A stretch of DNA of 51,971 bases from Butyrivibrio sp. INlla16 (GCF_900104155.1 NZ_FMYB01000029.1:1-51971), one strand, 5' to 3'. Shown: positions 1 through 8,445, counted from the stretch's first letter. Notes: generated by a model not told the origin, from the letters alone. A program made the numbers and translations.

Positions 1-1
1 T

Positions 2-208
2 GAGAACTATACATGCGAACAGATACTTGATACATTGCGCTCAATGATGATGCATCGTCCAGGCGAAAAGATGGGATACACCCCGTCCTATACACGCACC
101 GACATCACAGATCAATTACACCAGACCGCTGGCTTTCGCACGGATTATGAGATCACAACAGACATGGGAATGCGAAAAATCATACGTCAATCCAAAGGCA
201 AAAAATAG
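2..208 (+). CDS. Transposase, C-terminal fragment (5' end outside window)
   Basis: An open frame enters from the left edge and stops with TAG at 206-208, giving 68 residues. It contains TCEQILDTLRSMMM near the start and GYTPSYTRTDITDQLHQTAG followed by FRTDYEITTD, and ends in a lysine-rich tail. From memory this resembles the C-terminal end of IS1634/IS4-like DDE transposases common in Lachnospiraceae. No catalytic residues lie inside the visible part, so activity cannot be judged. It is followed by a strong hairpin at 240-280. The family assignment is by recall of the motif pattern only. Confidence 0.55.
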   Translation, partial: ENYTCEQILDTLRSMMMHRPGEKMGYTPSYTRTDITDQLHQTAGFRTDYEITTDMGMRKIIRQSKGKK

Positions 209-239
209 TTATATATAGCTACACTTTTATGCATTTTAA

Positions 240-280
240 AATGGCGAGAGATGCCTTAAAATAAGGCTTCTCTCGCCATT
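240..280. terminator. Bidirectional hairpin terminator
   Basis: A 19-base inverted repeat with one mismatch (arms at about 240-258 and 262-280, loop of three A) lies between the end of the transposase fragment on the plus strand and the end of the fumarase beta gene on the minus strand. On the minus strand the stem is followed by a short T-rich stretch. It most likely ends the fumarase transcript and could also stop transcription leaving the transposase. Confidence 0.7.
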
Positions 281-336
281 AGACTGTCAAAGATGGGATT
301 ATACAAATTCAGCAGAGCATTGTCAACAAGTGTTTT

Positions 337-888
337 TTATTCTCTGCAAAACTCCTTTATAGCAGTCTCATACAGATTATTCCCCTCTGAATCTATAACT
401 ACTATGGCAGGAAAGTTTTCGACACGTAGTTTGCGTATTGCTTCTGTGCCAAGATCATCATATGCTACAACCTCTGATTCAACAATTGCTTTAGATAGAA
501 GCGCACCCGCGCCACCGATAGCAGCAAGATATATTGCTTTGTTACGCACAATAGCATCCAGTACTTCCTTGCTGCGTTTTCCTTTTCCTATCATGCCGCT
601 TAATCCCATATCAAGAAGCTCCGGGGCATACTTGTCCATACGGCTGGCTGTTGTGGGACCCGCTGATCCTATCGGTCTGCCTTCTCTGGCCGGTGAAGGT
701 CCCATGTAATATATTACGTTTCCTTCTATATTCATAGGAAGAGCCTCTCCTCTATCCAGAGTTTCCTTCATTCTCTTGTGCGCAGCATCTCTCGCTGTAT
801 ATATATCGCCGCTAATATATACCATATCTCCACTGCGGAGTTTAGAAATTGTGTTCTTATCAAATGGTGCAGTTATCTTATATTCCAT
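337..888 (-). CDS. Fumarate hydratase (class I), beta subunit
   Basis: The 183-residue protein is the usual size for the beta subunit of two-subunit, Fe-S-dependent class I fumarase, equivalent to the C-terminal domain of one-chain FumA. It shows the family pattern YYMGPSPA, then GRPIGSAGPTTASRMD, then GMIGKG. Together with the alpha subunit it interconverts fumarate and malate in the cytoplasm, and the holoenzyme carries an oxygen-labile 4Fe-4S cluster. The ATG at 888 follows an AAAGGG box. It lies 74 bases downstream of the alpha gene on the same strand and is the last gene before the hairpin at 240-280. L(+)-tartrate dehydratase is the main alternative in this family; fumarase is preferred in an anaerobe with no tartrate genes nearby. 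Confidence 0.88.
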   Translation of the reverse strand: MEYKITAPFDKNTISKLRSGDMVYISGDIYTARDAAHKRMKETLDRGEALPMNIEGNVIYYMGPSPAREGRPIGSAGPTTASRMDKYAPELLDMGLSGMIGKGKRSKEVLDAIVRNKAIYLAAIGGAGALLSKAIVESEVVAYDDLGTEAIRKLRVENFPAIVVIDSEGNNLYETAIKEFCRE

Positions 889-962
889 ATAACAGCCCTT
901 TCAGAAATATAATTTGAATGAGTTTCTTCTATATATAGTGGTTTTTATTTAAAAAAGTATTT

Positions 963-1805
963 TTATACCACAACACTTCGATGTCTGTTGACATGGCAGC
1001 ATATATTTACTGCCACAGGAAGTCCTGCGATGTGAGTCGGATATGTATTGATATTCACAGCAAGAGCAGTAACTGTTCCACCAAGTCCGCCGGGACCAAT
1101 TCCGGTCTTGTTTATCCTGTCCAATATCTCTTTTTCCATATCTGCCACATAAGGAATCTCTGAATGTTCGCCTGTTTTTCTGGTTAATGCTTCCTTTGCC
1201 ATGATCGCACACTTTTCAAAGGTGCCACCTACTCCTACGCCTACCACCATGGGCGGGCACGCATTAGGGCCCGCATCCTTTACAGCCTGAACAACAGCAT
1301 CCTTGACACCTTCTTCGCCATCAGCGGGTTTTAGCATGAAAACCCTACTCATATTTTCACTTCCAAATCCCTTTGGCGCTATAGTTATTTCTACTTTATC
1401 TCCGGGCACAATATTATAATGAATAACCGCAGGGGTATTATCTCCCGTATTCTCTCTGATAAGAGGATCCTTTACCACTGATTTTCTAAGGTATCCCTCA
1501 GTATATCCCTGTCTGACTCCTTCGTTTATGGCATCAGTAAGATCCCCGCCCTCGAAGTGAACGTCCTGGCCGATATTTATAAAAAACACTGCCATTCCCG
1601 TATCCTGGCAAATGGGTATATTATCCTTTTCTGCGATTCTCAGATTCTCTTCAAGCTGAGAAAAAATCTTCTTTCCAAGGTCAGATTCCTCAGCCTGTCC
1701 TGCCTTGCAGATAGCCTCCTTCATGTCTGGAGACAGCGTATAATTGGCATCTATACAAAGCTCTTTTACAGCTTTGGTTATTTCTGATACATCTATAGTT
1801 CTCAA
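963..1805 (-). CDS. Fumarate hydratase (class I), alpha subunit
   Basis: This 280-residue protein matches the alpha subunit of two-subunit class I fumarase. Recognisable stretches are PICQDTGMAVFFINIG, which holds a cluster-ligand cysteine, NTGDNTPAVIHY, PKGFGSEN and CPPMVVGVGVGGTFEKC, which holds another conserved cysteine. It forms the 4Fe-4S active site with the beta subunit encoded just downstream. The chosen start is TTG at 1805 with GGAGG five bases upstream; there is no better ATG nearby. It lies 46 bases after the HIT gene, so flavodoxin, HIT, alpha and beta are likely one transcript. As with the beta gene, tartrate dehydratase cannot be excluded from sequence alone. Confidence 0.9.
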   Translation of the reverse strand: MRTIDVSEITKAVKELCIDANYTLSPDMKEAICKAGQAEESDLGKKIFSQLEENLRIAEKDNIPICQDTGMAVFFINIGQDVHFEGGDLTDAINEGVRQGYTEGYLRKSVVKDPLIRENTGDNTPAVIHYNIVPGDKVEITIAPKGFGSENMSRVFMLKPADGEEGVKDAVVQAVKDAGPNACPPMVVGVGVGGTFEKCAIMAKEALTRKTGEHSEIPYVADMEKEILDRINKTGIGPGGLGGTVTALAVNINTYPTHIAGLPVAVNICCHVNRHRSVVV

Positions 1806-1851
1806 TTCTTCCTCCGAATAGAACTTCTTAATATGAATAAGAAATTTGTCA

Positions 1852-2262
1852 TCAAAACTTTATTGTTTCACAAAGCGCTTTTAATTCTTCTGCTGAAGGA
1901 GATGTGGGATTCCATAAAATATGCTGTCCATCATCCTTGTATCTGGGAATAACATGAAGATGAAAATGAGGTACTGTCTGGCCGGCTGCCTCTTTATTAT
2001 TCTGTACGATATTTATTCCGTCAGCTCCCAGCTTTTCCATAAAATGTGCAGCCAGCTTTTTTGCAAGCTTCATTGCGTCTGCTGCTGTTTCTTCGGGAAG
2101 CTCAAAAATATCCGTATAATGATCCTTGGGCAAGATAAGACAATGCCCCTTTGTCGCAGGGCCATTATCCAGTATTACATTGAACTTATCATCCTCATAA
2201 ATTGAATTTGTGGGAAACTCCCCGTTTGCAAGCTTACAAAAAATGCAATTTGAATCTTTCAT
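1852..2262 (-). CDS. HIT family protein
   Basis: The protein has 136 residues from the ATG at 2262, which has AAGGGAG eight bases upstream. An ATG two codons earlier (2268) is too close to that box. It carries the histidine triad HFHLHV near residues 99-104, the catalytic motif of HIT nucleotide hydrolases and transferases, and an N-terminal CIFC pair typical of zinc-binding HINT-type members. These proteins hydrolyse AMP conjugates such as adenosine phosphoramidates in the cytoplasm; the substrate here is unknown. It sits between the flavodoxin/SCP2 gene and the fumarase genes with short gaps, probably in one operon. No functional link to fumarase is evident. Confidence 0.9.
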   Translation of the reverse strand: MKDSNCIFCKLANGEFPTNSIYEDDKFNVILDNGPATKGHCLILPKDHYTDIFELPEETAADAMKLAKKLAAHFMEKLGADGINIVQNNKEAAGQTVPHFHLHVIPRYKDDGQHILWNPTSPSAEELKALCETIKF

Positions 2263-2285
2263 AGTCATTTCTCCCTTATGATTAA

Positions 2286-3287
2286 TTATTTAAACTCAAA
2301 CAGCTGATCCATTGTTCGCAGCAGTTTGAAATCCCCTTTCATCTTCAGATTGCCTTCCATGAATGCTCTCTGGAAAGTTATTCTTCCTGATATAATCTGC
2401 TCAAAAACCGATGTATTCATTGACACATGTACATTACAGCCCGGTGCTTCTCCCGGTTTACATTCCATATCCTGATTATCTATTTTGATACAAATATCTT
2501 TGTCTTTTATCTGATCAAGAAGTGTAATCTGGTAAGCTGCGTGAATCCCAGGCATAGGCTTAAAATGACTTTTTAAGCTGCTGATAAAGTCTTCTGCGTG
2601 CTCCGCAGCATGGTCCTTATCCATTTTATCCCTGAAAATGCTGCTAAGTTCCTGAATGTCTTCCTTCTGTTTCTGGACATATTCTTCATTCGAAACATAT
2701 CTTGAGAGCTGCTCAGTTTCCTGGGGAGTGAGATCCGTTATCTTAGTAATAGAGACTCTGTTCTTAACAGCCTGATTACTCGTTGGCAGCGTCTCCATCT
2801 TCTGATTCATATTCCTATATATATTTTCAGCCTTTTTCTCAATATAATTCTGGTAACTCTCAGTTCGCTCAAATGCAGAAGTATCGGCAATATATCCGCA
2901 GATACCATCAAGGGGAACTCCTCCGAGTATCTCCCAAGCCGACGCAAGTTCCATCATTCCCTCACGTTCACCATGAGTAGTTGACATCACAATGGGAGCC
3001 ATAGGAAGGCCCGCAATTTTGTCCTTATCACCATACAGCCAGCATGCATCCAAAAACTGATGCATATATCCACCTACTCCAAACCATTCAACAGTTGAAG
3101 CAAGTATTATTCCATCTGCATTTTTAAGAGTTCCGGGAAGAGCAGTGATACCGTTTTTCTGCTCAAAAAGATTAAACTGTTCCACCTGAACATTAAGTTC
3201 CTTGAATACCCCGGTCATTCTGGACAGGACCAGGAGAGTGGGATCATCTATGATTCCTCTGCCACCATAATAAATATTGATTTTCAT
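2286..3287 (-). CDS. Flavodoxin-like NAD(P)H reductase fused to an SCP2 domain
   Basis: This 333-residue protein has two parts. Residues 1 to about 170 look like a flavodoxin/FMN-reductase fold: a first beta strand followed by YYGGRG, then GIILASTVEWFGVGGYMHQF, where NAD(P)H-dependent FMN reductases carry their flavin-contact loop, and PIVMSTTHGEREGM. Residues about 225-333 resemble an SCP2 sterol-carrier lipid-binding domain, with features such as FEQIISGRITFQRAFMEG and a GDFKLL near the end. The linker is rich in charged residues. It may be a flavoprotein acting on a hydrophobic substrate; no catalytic role can be assigned. GGAGA precedes the ATG at 3287. It is the first gene of the HIT/fumarase run. 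Confidence 0.75.
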   Translation of the reverse strand: MKINIYYGGRGIIDDPTLLVLSRMTGVFKELNVQVEQFNLFEQKNGITALPGTLKNADGIILASTVEWFGVGGYMHQFLDACWLYGDKDKIAGLPMAPIVMSTTHGEREGMMELASAWEILGGVPLDGICGYIADTSAFERTESYQNYIEKKAENIYRNMNQKMETLPTSNQAVKNRVSITKITDLTPQETEQLSRYVSNEEYVQKQKEDIQELSSIFRDKMDKDHAAEHAEDFISSLKSHFKPMPGIHAAYQITLLDQIKDKDICIKIDNQDMECKPGEAPGCNVHVSMNTSVFEQIISGRITFQRAFMEGNLKMKGDFKLLRTMDQLFEFK

Positions 3288-3325
3288 ACCATTATCTCCA
3301 TGTAAGCTGAATCAAACTAACCTAT

Positions 3326-3354
3326 ATTGTACCATAAATCAGCGCTTTGAGACA
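3326..3354 (-). promoter_or_regulatory. Possible promoter for the flavodoxin-HIT-fumarase run
   Basis: On the minus strand a TACAAT -10 box (3326-3331) lies about 35 bases upstream of the flavodoxin start. The hexamer 17 bases further upstream (TGTCTC, 3349-3354) is a poor -35. Offered only because a promoter is expected here between the end of the Tad operon and this gene. Confidence 0.28.
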
Positions 3355-3367
3355 CCTGACCTCACCA

Positions 3368-4792
3368 TCATCGATAAGCATAGACACACTTGCCAAAAGA
3401 GACTTCATCATCCTCAAAAAGCTCAACTTTTTCATTCGGCATAAGTCTTCTGCCGTTAACAAAAGTACCATTTGTTGAGTTTAAATCCTGTATCCACAGA
3501 GAATTTGTCCTGCAATCCTCTCTGAACAGTCTTGCATGCATGCGGGAAACCGATTTGTCCTTTATTACCGCATCTGCACAGGATGATAGCTTTCCGACAA
3601 CCATTGGAAGTTTTTGAAGTCCTATATTATCAAGACCGTTTCCCTCCTCTGCGTAGAGTTTGTGAAGCTTTTCCTCAAAATCAAAGGAAAGCAAGACTGT
3701 TTCCTCATTTTCTTCATCCTCGTCGGTCTGCGCCAAAACATTATGCTCATACGCTCTTTTTCTAATATAACCTGCTTTATTATCTGCACTGTATAGAGGC
3801 ATTTCTACCAGATCCGAGGATGGAGCTTCTATGTTTTTATCCATATCAGTTGTACTCTCAGGCACTGGTGCTTTTACTTTGTTACCAAATACTTTTGCAT
3901 TTTTTCTAAGCTGCAAAATAAAACAGGAAAGAGACATCATGACACTAATCATGAAAACGGCGATATCCAGTATGTTTTCCTCATACGTCAGAATATAAGC
4001 ATATCTGAGGTACCACAAGGCTCCCGCTATAATAGCAAACAACATTGCCATCAGGAAATTCACTCCCAGCGGTAACATTATTTTTATCTTTTTCTCAGTT
4101 ACTGATTTATCTTTTGCTTCCGCCTCATCTTCATCATCCTCGAAGTCCTCCTCATCATTCATTTCAAAGCTCTCTTTTTTCTCATTCGCGTTTATTCTTG
4201 TCTCATAGATATCCTTAGACGTGCGTATTGTGGACATTTCTTCCATAAAGGCTTCCTCCGGTTCTGCTCGAACCGCTCTTTCCAGTACGCTAAAATCAAT
4301 TCCGCTGGCATCACAAATTGTATCCAGAAGTTCGAAAATCAGCTGTGAGCATCGTCCGTCCTCAAGATCAGCATATTCCATAAGTCCTTCAAAAAACGCA
4401 TGATCTATGGTTTTTTCATGTACCGGATCATATATGAAATAGAATCTGCCTGTTGAAAAATCCTCAAAGACTGCCTCCGGAAGAAGTATAATATGGCTTG
4501 GATCAAGAAGATAATCTCCCAGGTTCTTTGCGGTTATAACCATATCCGACAAAAACCGCTTAAGCTTTTCATAAGACATCTTTTTGCGATCATATCTGTT
4601 TTTTATGCTCTGCCTCGAATCAATTTCATAATATAAGTAGTAGCATTCATCAGTATTCCTCAGACTAAAAGGCAATAGGCCATCTATTTTGTTGTTTTCA
4701 AGCATCTTGTATTGGAAAATATTATCTTCATTAACTTCTGCCTCCAATATAAGATAATTGTGTTTTGCATCCTTATAATATTGAATATCCAT
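3368..4792 (-). CDS. DUF6382 and FHA domain membrane protein of the Tad locus
   Basis: The protein has 474 residues from the ATG at 4792, which overlaps the stop of the preceding TadE-like gene (TAATG). The frame is open further upstream but that part lies inside the previous gene. Residues 1 to about 200 match the DUF6382 type of N-terminal domain seen in Firmicutes Tad loci. A very acidic stretch follows near 210-230, then two hydrophobic segments (around 240-300). The C-terminal 80 residues form an FHA domain, with VGKLSSCADAVI, SVSRMHARLF, and LNSTNGTFVNGRRL as phosphothreonine-binding features. FHA domains bind phosphothreonine peptides, so this protein could link pilus assembly to Ser/Thr kinase signalling; no kinase gene lies in the window. 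It is the last gene of the Tad operon. Confidence 0.85.
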   Translation of the reverse strand: MDIQYYKDAKHNYLILEAEVNEDNIFQYKMLENNKIDGLLPFSLRNTDECYYLYYEIDSRQSIKNRYDRKKMSYEKLKRFLSDMVITAKNLGDYLLDPSHIILLPEAVFEDFSTGRFYFIYDPVHEKTIDHAFFEGLMEYADLEDGRCSQLIFELLDTICDASGIDFSVLERAVRAEPEEAFMEEMSTIRTSKDIYETRINANEKKESFEMNDEEDFEDDEDEAEAKDKSVTEKKIKIMLPLGVNFLMAMLFAIIAGALWYLRYAYILTYEENILDIAVFMISVMMSLSCFILQLRKNAKVFGNKVKAPVPESTTDMDKNIEAPSSDLVEMPLYSADNKAGYIRKRAYEHNVLAQTDEDEENEETVLLSFDFEEKLHKLYAEEGNGLDNIGLQKLPMVVGKLSSCADAVIKDKSVSRMHARLFREDCRTNSLWIQDLNSTNGTFVNGRRLMPNEKVELFEDDEVSFGKCVYAYR

Positions 4793-5286
4793 TACGGTTT
4801 TCCTTTCTTTTTGCTTTTCTCTGCCGTTTGAGTGATAATGTCCTTCGCTCTCTTCATTTTCCGCATGGTTTTTGCAGGTGTTATGATCTTTACTCTTGCA
4901 GCAGCTTCGGATTTCCATATGTCGGGTATTTTTGAAAAGTAACCAAACAGGGCTCTGTGATTTGTGGTTATACTTCCGTCAATTCTTATGTCTTTACCTG
5001 AGACTGACGATTTTATTTCCGGTTTGCTGCTTCCAAAGTATCTGCTTCCGGTCTTTTCATCCGAATGGTCTGTCACATAATCACACGGCGATGAATAACC
5101 CTGTTTTTCATAGAGCAGATACGCTCTGAAGCCCAAAATATACACGTCCTGTGATAGAACACATCGCCCATAGACCATAAATGCCATGTAAATGATCAAA
5201 ACAATTCCAAAAATAGCTGCAGGAATTACAAGAGCTGCCTCTACTGTCATGTATGCCGGTAGTTCCAGCTTCTTATCTGAAGGCAA
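4792..5286 (-). CDS. TadE-like pseudopilin
   Basis: This 164-residue protein begins with a short polar leader, then MTVEAALVIPAAIFGIVLII, the TadE hallmark: a glutamate shortly before or inside a single hydrophobic N-terminal segment. The rest is polar and ends in a lysine-rich tail. TadE/TadF proteins are minor pseudopilins processed by the dedicated prepilin peptidase and needed for Flp pilus assembly. The start overlaps the end of the second prepilin peptidase gene by 14 bases and its stop overlaps the next gene's start, so the three are probably translationally coupled. Confidence 0.8.
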   Translation of the reverse strand: MPSDKKLELPAYMTVEAALVIPAAIFGIVLIIYMAFMVYGRCVLSQDVYILGFRAYLLYEKQGYSSPCDYVTDHSDEKTGSRYFGSSKPEIKSSVSGKDIRIDGSITTNHRALFGYFSKIPDIWKSEAAARVKIITPAKTMRKMKRAKDIITQTAEKSKKKGKP

Positions 5287-5746
5287 AGCTCATCACCCCC
5301 ACTCCCACTGTTAGAAATGGCATAAAGGCCATCACACTTTTGCCGGATACTTTTTTCATAATAAGAAGAATTACTCCGATGACGGCCGAAAATGTAAATG
5401 ATATAAGTACAATAAGCATGGTATCCATTATTCCAAACAATGGCCCAAGCGCCAATACCGTTAACCCATCTCCTAGCCCAATCCCCTGCCTGGTGAAATA
5501 GCTTACTGTCAATAAAACGATTCCGGGAATAAGCGAGTATAAGAAATCCGCCGGCTGTGTAATTCCCTTTGACCACAAATAGATAAAACATAGTCCGGAA
5601 AGTGTCATTTGTACGGTCGGAATTGATAATGGAATCTTTTTCTCCCTTATGTCCATGATTGTTGCGATCAGCAAAATTATCAATGCAAAAACCTTAAAGA
5701 AAAGGCTTACTATTACCGTATTTTCAATAATTTCATAAAAATCCAT
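5273..5746 (-). CDS. Prepilin peptidase (A24, TadV/CpaA-like), second copy in locus
   Basis: A 157-residue integral membrane protein with about five or six hydrophobic segments. It has the two aspartates expected of A24 aspartyl prepilin peptidases: D32 in IMDIREKKIP and D93 in the GxGD motif GIGLGDG. The length fits short TadV/CpaA-type enzymes that lack the N-methyltransferase domain. It would cleave leader peptides of the Flp pilin and of the TadE-like proteins at the cytoplasmic face of the membrane. It lies between two TadE-like genes, away from the other A24 peptidase gene at 12854-13285, which suggests the two may serve different substrates. Confidence 0.88.
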   Translation of the reverse strand: MDFYEIIENTVIVSLFFKVFALIILLIATIMDIREKKIPLSIPTVQMTLSGLCFIYLWSKGITQPADFLYSLIPGIVLLTVSYFTRQGIGLGDGLTVLALGPLFGIMDTMLIVLISFTFSAVIGVILLIMKKVSGKSVMAFMPFLTVGVGVMSFAFR

Positions 5747-5758
5747 ATTATCTCCTTA

Positions 5759-6646
5759 TCATCCGGCACATTCTTTGCAAGGACTTTTCCCTATTGCCTC
5801 CGAAAGTCGCACCGTTCTTATTGTTCTTTTAATACCACTGCAGTTTCTGTTTGAGTGGTATCTGTTTCCATAATTGGTTATATACACCGAACTCCCTGCC
5901 TTTTTTCCACAGTATTCGCAAGGGTAATACTTTGCTCTGTCCGCATTTCTCTTTCCGCTGACTTCTGATTTTGAAATCTGTTTCACACTAAGCTTCAAAT
6001 GCGAACAATCAAGGCTTTTGTGATAAACCGTTCCATGATCCGTTATATAAACAAGTTCATCCGTCTCATCATTCTTTTCATGACTTTCCCCCGGACTGTA
6101 TCCGGTAAACGCATGTCCGTAAAACCTTCCCTCCACCGAAAAATCGGTAAACGCTGCTATTTTGAAAAGCGGATGCGCCTTATAGGTCGCAACAATATCA
6201 ATTATGTCTCCGTTGGAATAAAAGGTTGTTTCGCCAAGCTTAAGACCGGAGGCTCCACCGTTTATAGGACTGTGGTCCAGATATTCTTCCCCGAGATAGT
6301 TTTTTACCATCTTACCTGCAACTGCCGCATTTAATGCTCCTGTCGCAGCTCCCAATGCAGAATCACCATCCTCTGATTTTGCAAAAGATCGTGTGGTGGC
6401 TTCGGTTATCATAAGTTGTCTGCCTGTTTGGTGGAGGGCTGCTTCCAAATCGCACTGGAATTTTAAAATGTCAAAGACGCTAAGCAGATTGACAAAGAAA
6501 AAGAGAAACAGGGGTAATACCAATGATGCTTCGATTGTGACAGAAGCAGCCAGCGACGGCCTTTTTCTATTTGCCCGAAGAAGCAAATCCTTTGTATTAA
6601 ATTTTATTTTTGAGTTCTTCGAACGATTTTCATTTATTTTTTCCAT
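5759..6646 (-). CDS. TadE/TadG-like pseudopilin with tandem Cys/His modules
   Basis: This 295-residue protein has a basic leader of about 30 residues, then the TadE-type segment SVTIEASLVLPLFLFFFVNL with the conserved glutamate. After a polar central domain the last 100 residues hold two copies of one module: VYIT, x, G, YH, four residues, C, a hydrophobic/basic stretch and finally CxxC (CEYC in the first, CKEC in the second). Each module supplies one His and three Cys and could bind zinc. Similar short modules close several secreted Firmicutes proteins. The ATG at 6646 has only a weak GGA box and AT-rich repeats upstream. It is expected to be a surface-exposed minor pilus component. Confidence 0.78.
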   Translation of the reverse strand: MEKINENRSKNSKIKFNTKDLLLRANRKRPSLAASVTIEASLVLPLFLFFFVNLLSVFDILKFQCDLEAALHQTGRQLMITEATTRSFAKSEDGDSALGAATGALNAAVAGKMVKNYLGEEYLDHSPINGGASGLKLGETTFYSNGDIIDIVATYKAHPLFKIAAFTDFSVEGRFYGHAFTGYSPGESHEKNDETDELVYITDHGTVYHKSLDCSHLKLSVKQISKSEVSGKRNADRAKYYPCEYCGKKAGSSVYITNYGNRYHSNRNCSGIKRTIRTVRLSEAIGKSPCKECAG

Positions 6647-6691
6647 ATTTTATTTTTTCCATAATTTATTTTTTTATTTTCCTTATAAATG

Positions 6692-6710
6692 AAAAAGGCC
6701 ATCGCCGGCC
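6692..6710 (-). terminator. Weak hairpin plus T-run inside the Tad operon
   Basis: On the minus strand GGCC, six bases, GGCC is followed directly by TTTTT, in the 75-base gap between the DUF5702 gene and the TadE/G-like gene. The stem is only four pairs, so it would at most attenuate expression of the distal Tad genes. Confidence 0.3.
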
Positions 6711-6721
6711 ACTCCTGTTTC

Positions 6722-8200
6722 TCAGTCAAACATTTCGTAGCCGTATATACGCTCTATTTCTATCTTTTTGCTATAAGCCCCCAAAATCTCGAAATCGACG
6801 CTTATTATGTCTACACATCTATCCAGTGAAAAAGCCTCATTGCCACTGAGTTTTCTTATATTTATCTCAATGATATCCATAAGTCTCATGGTCTTTTTTT
6901 GTTTCTTTTCCAATATTAAAAGCATTTTCAGGTAATCTTCATAACTTAGTCCCGATCCTCCGCCATTTTTTAGGTGATCCCTAAACTCCAGCATATGTTC
7001 GAGGGAAAGATTCCAGCTATCCGCAGTCTTGATTAGTGGTACTTTGCCGCCACTTAAGAGAATTCGAAGATCTGATATTGTTTCTGCGAATGTCCAGGCA
7101 AATATTATTGCCATCTTTATCGCCTCTTGAAGTTCGGGAAGCGTAAGAAGTACTGAAGCCGTTAGTGCCAGTGCATCAGCTTCCGCAAGTTTTGCAGGAT
7201 CGTTCATTATATACACGTAATTTGCAGCTTCTTTTATAAGGAACAGCCTCTCAACAACCTTCTCAAGATTAGCGTAATCGCTGTCCTTGCCCGCCAATAT
7301 GTATTCCAGTTCATATTTCAGGTGAGAATCCTCCTTTTCAAGTCCGTAACATCCGCACTTTTCATGGAGATATCTCTCAAAAAGCATATCCGGTCCTGCT
7401 CCCATTGCCACAGTTTCGTCAAGGCCGGTTCCTTTCAGTAGTTTTCTGTGTGAGGCTAAGGTAGATGAATCAATAGCAGCTGTAGAAATTGCATTAATGT
7501 TAGGTGCTGCCAGCGAGAGAATTCCTACACTTTTTTGAGCCGTGACTCCTGCTGCCGGATTATCAACGTAATAGGTCTCATTTTCTCCGTTTCCGTCCAG
7601 ATCAAGCTCCCTCGGGGTATTTATATCATTTGCATTACTCTGTGCCTCATTTTCCACATTCATTTCCTCGAACCCGGAATTTTTCAGCTGATCCGCATTA
7701 TTCTGTATACTTTTTATCGCTGCCTCAACAGGTTCAGAACCCATGTAGGAGAGAATCTGTCTTTTTAACACAGCTCCGCCACCGTCCGTTGCAACCGAGT
7801 ATCCGGTAATGTCAGCTGACGAAAGCCTGGCGGGCATCATTGTGCTTCTCCCGGTTACTAATCCCACCGGAGATAATTCAAAATTTTTAGAAAAATACTT
7901 CTCAATGTGATCCCTTGTATGAATTACAGAACCGTTTGTCCCTCCATAGGTTGTATCAATCAGAAGAAGTCCGTATTTTTCAAACAGCTCTCTGTTGTAC
8001 TCTCCGAGAGCTGAGTTCATAGCAATATCTACCACCAGTTCAGATTTCATTCTCACTGCTCCGGTCCTTGCACCCTGCAAGAGTGCAAGAATAAGAGCAA
8101 GGATTATTGTCAGTGACAACGAAAGATAAACCGTTATATAGGCATCAGCCTGTAACCTTTGCCGCATCCGAATTGATTGTTTTAAAGATCTCGGTAACAA
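6722..8200 (-). CDS. DUF5702-type Tad locus membrane-anchored protein
   Basis: The protein has up to 492 residues. After a basic leader it shows AYITVYLSLSLTIILALILA, a TadE/TadG-like N-terminal membrane segment, then a long mostly helical extracytoplasmic region. It fits the DUF5702 family that replaces TadG in Firmicutes Tad loci. The function is not established; it is probably a large minor pseudopilin or scaffold. Two starts are possible: TTG at 8200, with AAGGAG about ten bases upstream inside the pilin gene, and ATG at 8167 without a clear box. Both overlap the pilin gene, consistent with translational coupling. Confidence 0.75.
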   Translation of the reverse strand: MLPRSLKQSIRMRQRLQADAYITVYLSLSLTIILALILALLQGARTGAVRMKSELVVDIAMNSALGEYNRELFEKYGLLLIDTTYGGTNGSVIHTRDHIEKYFSKNFELSPVGLVTGRSTMMPARLSSADITGYSVATDGGGAVLKRQILSYMGSEPVEAAIKSIQNNADQLKNSGFEEMNVENEAQSNANDINTPRELDLDGNGENETYYVDNPAAGVTAQKSVGILSLAAPNINAISTAAIDSSTLASHRKLLKGTGLDETVAMGAGPDMLFERYLHEKCGCYGLEKEDSHLKYELEYILAGKDSDYANLEKVVERLFLIKEAANYVYIMNDPAKLAEADALALTASVLLTLPELQEAIKMAIIFAWTFAETISDLRILLSGGKVPLIKTADSWNLSLEHMLEFRDHLKNGGGSGLSYEDYLKMLLILEKKQKKTMRLMDIIEINIRKLSGNEAFSLDRCVDIISVDFEILGAYSKKIEIERIYGYEMFD

Positions 8201-8387
8201 GTCCGTCTATCTCCTTTTTGAAAATAATTACAAGCCCGATGAGAACAACGATAATCAGTATTACTTCCACAGTTCCCATCCCCGCTTCATCCAAAAGCAG
8301 TTCCTTAAGCTTGTCTTTTGCGCCGGAAACCACATATCTTAGTTTTGCCTCCAGCATGTCTTTCTTGTTTAAAATCAGTTCTTTCAT
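8145..8387 (-). CDS. Flp-type pilin (Flp1-like)
   Basis: An 80-residue protein from the ATG at 8387, which has AAGGAGGA three bases upstream; the reading frame extends 13 codons further but without a box. A charged N-terminal part is followed by EAGMGTVEVILIIVVLIGLV, which combines the glycine and glutamate of a type IVb prepilin cleavage region with the hydrophobic stem, and a short polar tail. This is the likely major subunit of the Tad pilus. The mature part after cleavage would be only about 40 residues, normal for Flp. The long charged leader, about 40 residues, is at the upper end for this class. Confidence 0.82.
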   Translation of the reverse strand: MKELILNKKDMLEAKLRYVVSGAKDKLKELLLDEAGMGTVEVILIIVVLIGLVIIFKKEIDGLVTEIFKTINSDAAKVTG

Positions 8388-8445
8388 TTTTCCTCCTTCA
8401 TTTAATGAACTATATTTCAGTAACACCTTGTGGTGATTACCTTCG

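Noticed and set aside
6610..6700. Direct A/T repeats around 6640-6690 as a repeat element
   Set aside because: They are short low-complexity duplications of TTTTTTCCATA-like sequence and most likely slippage; no larger structure.
8388..8426. Longer N-terminus for the Flp pilin starting at 8426
   Set aside because: The extra 13 codons contain the AAGGAGGA box for the start at 8387.
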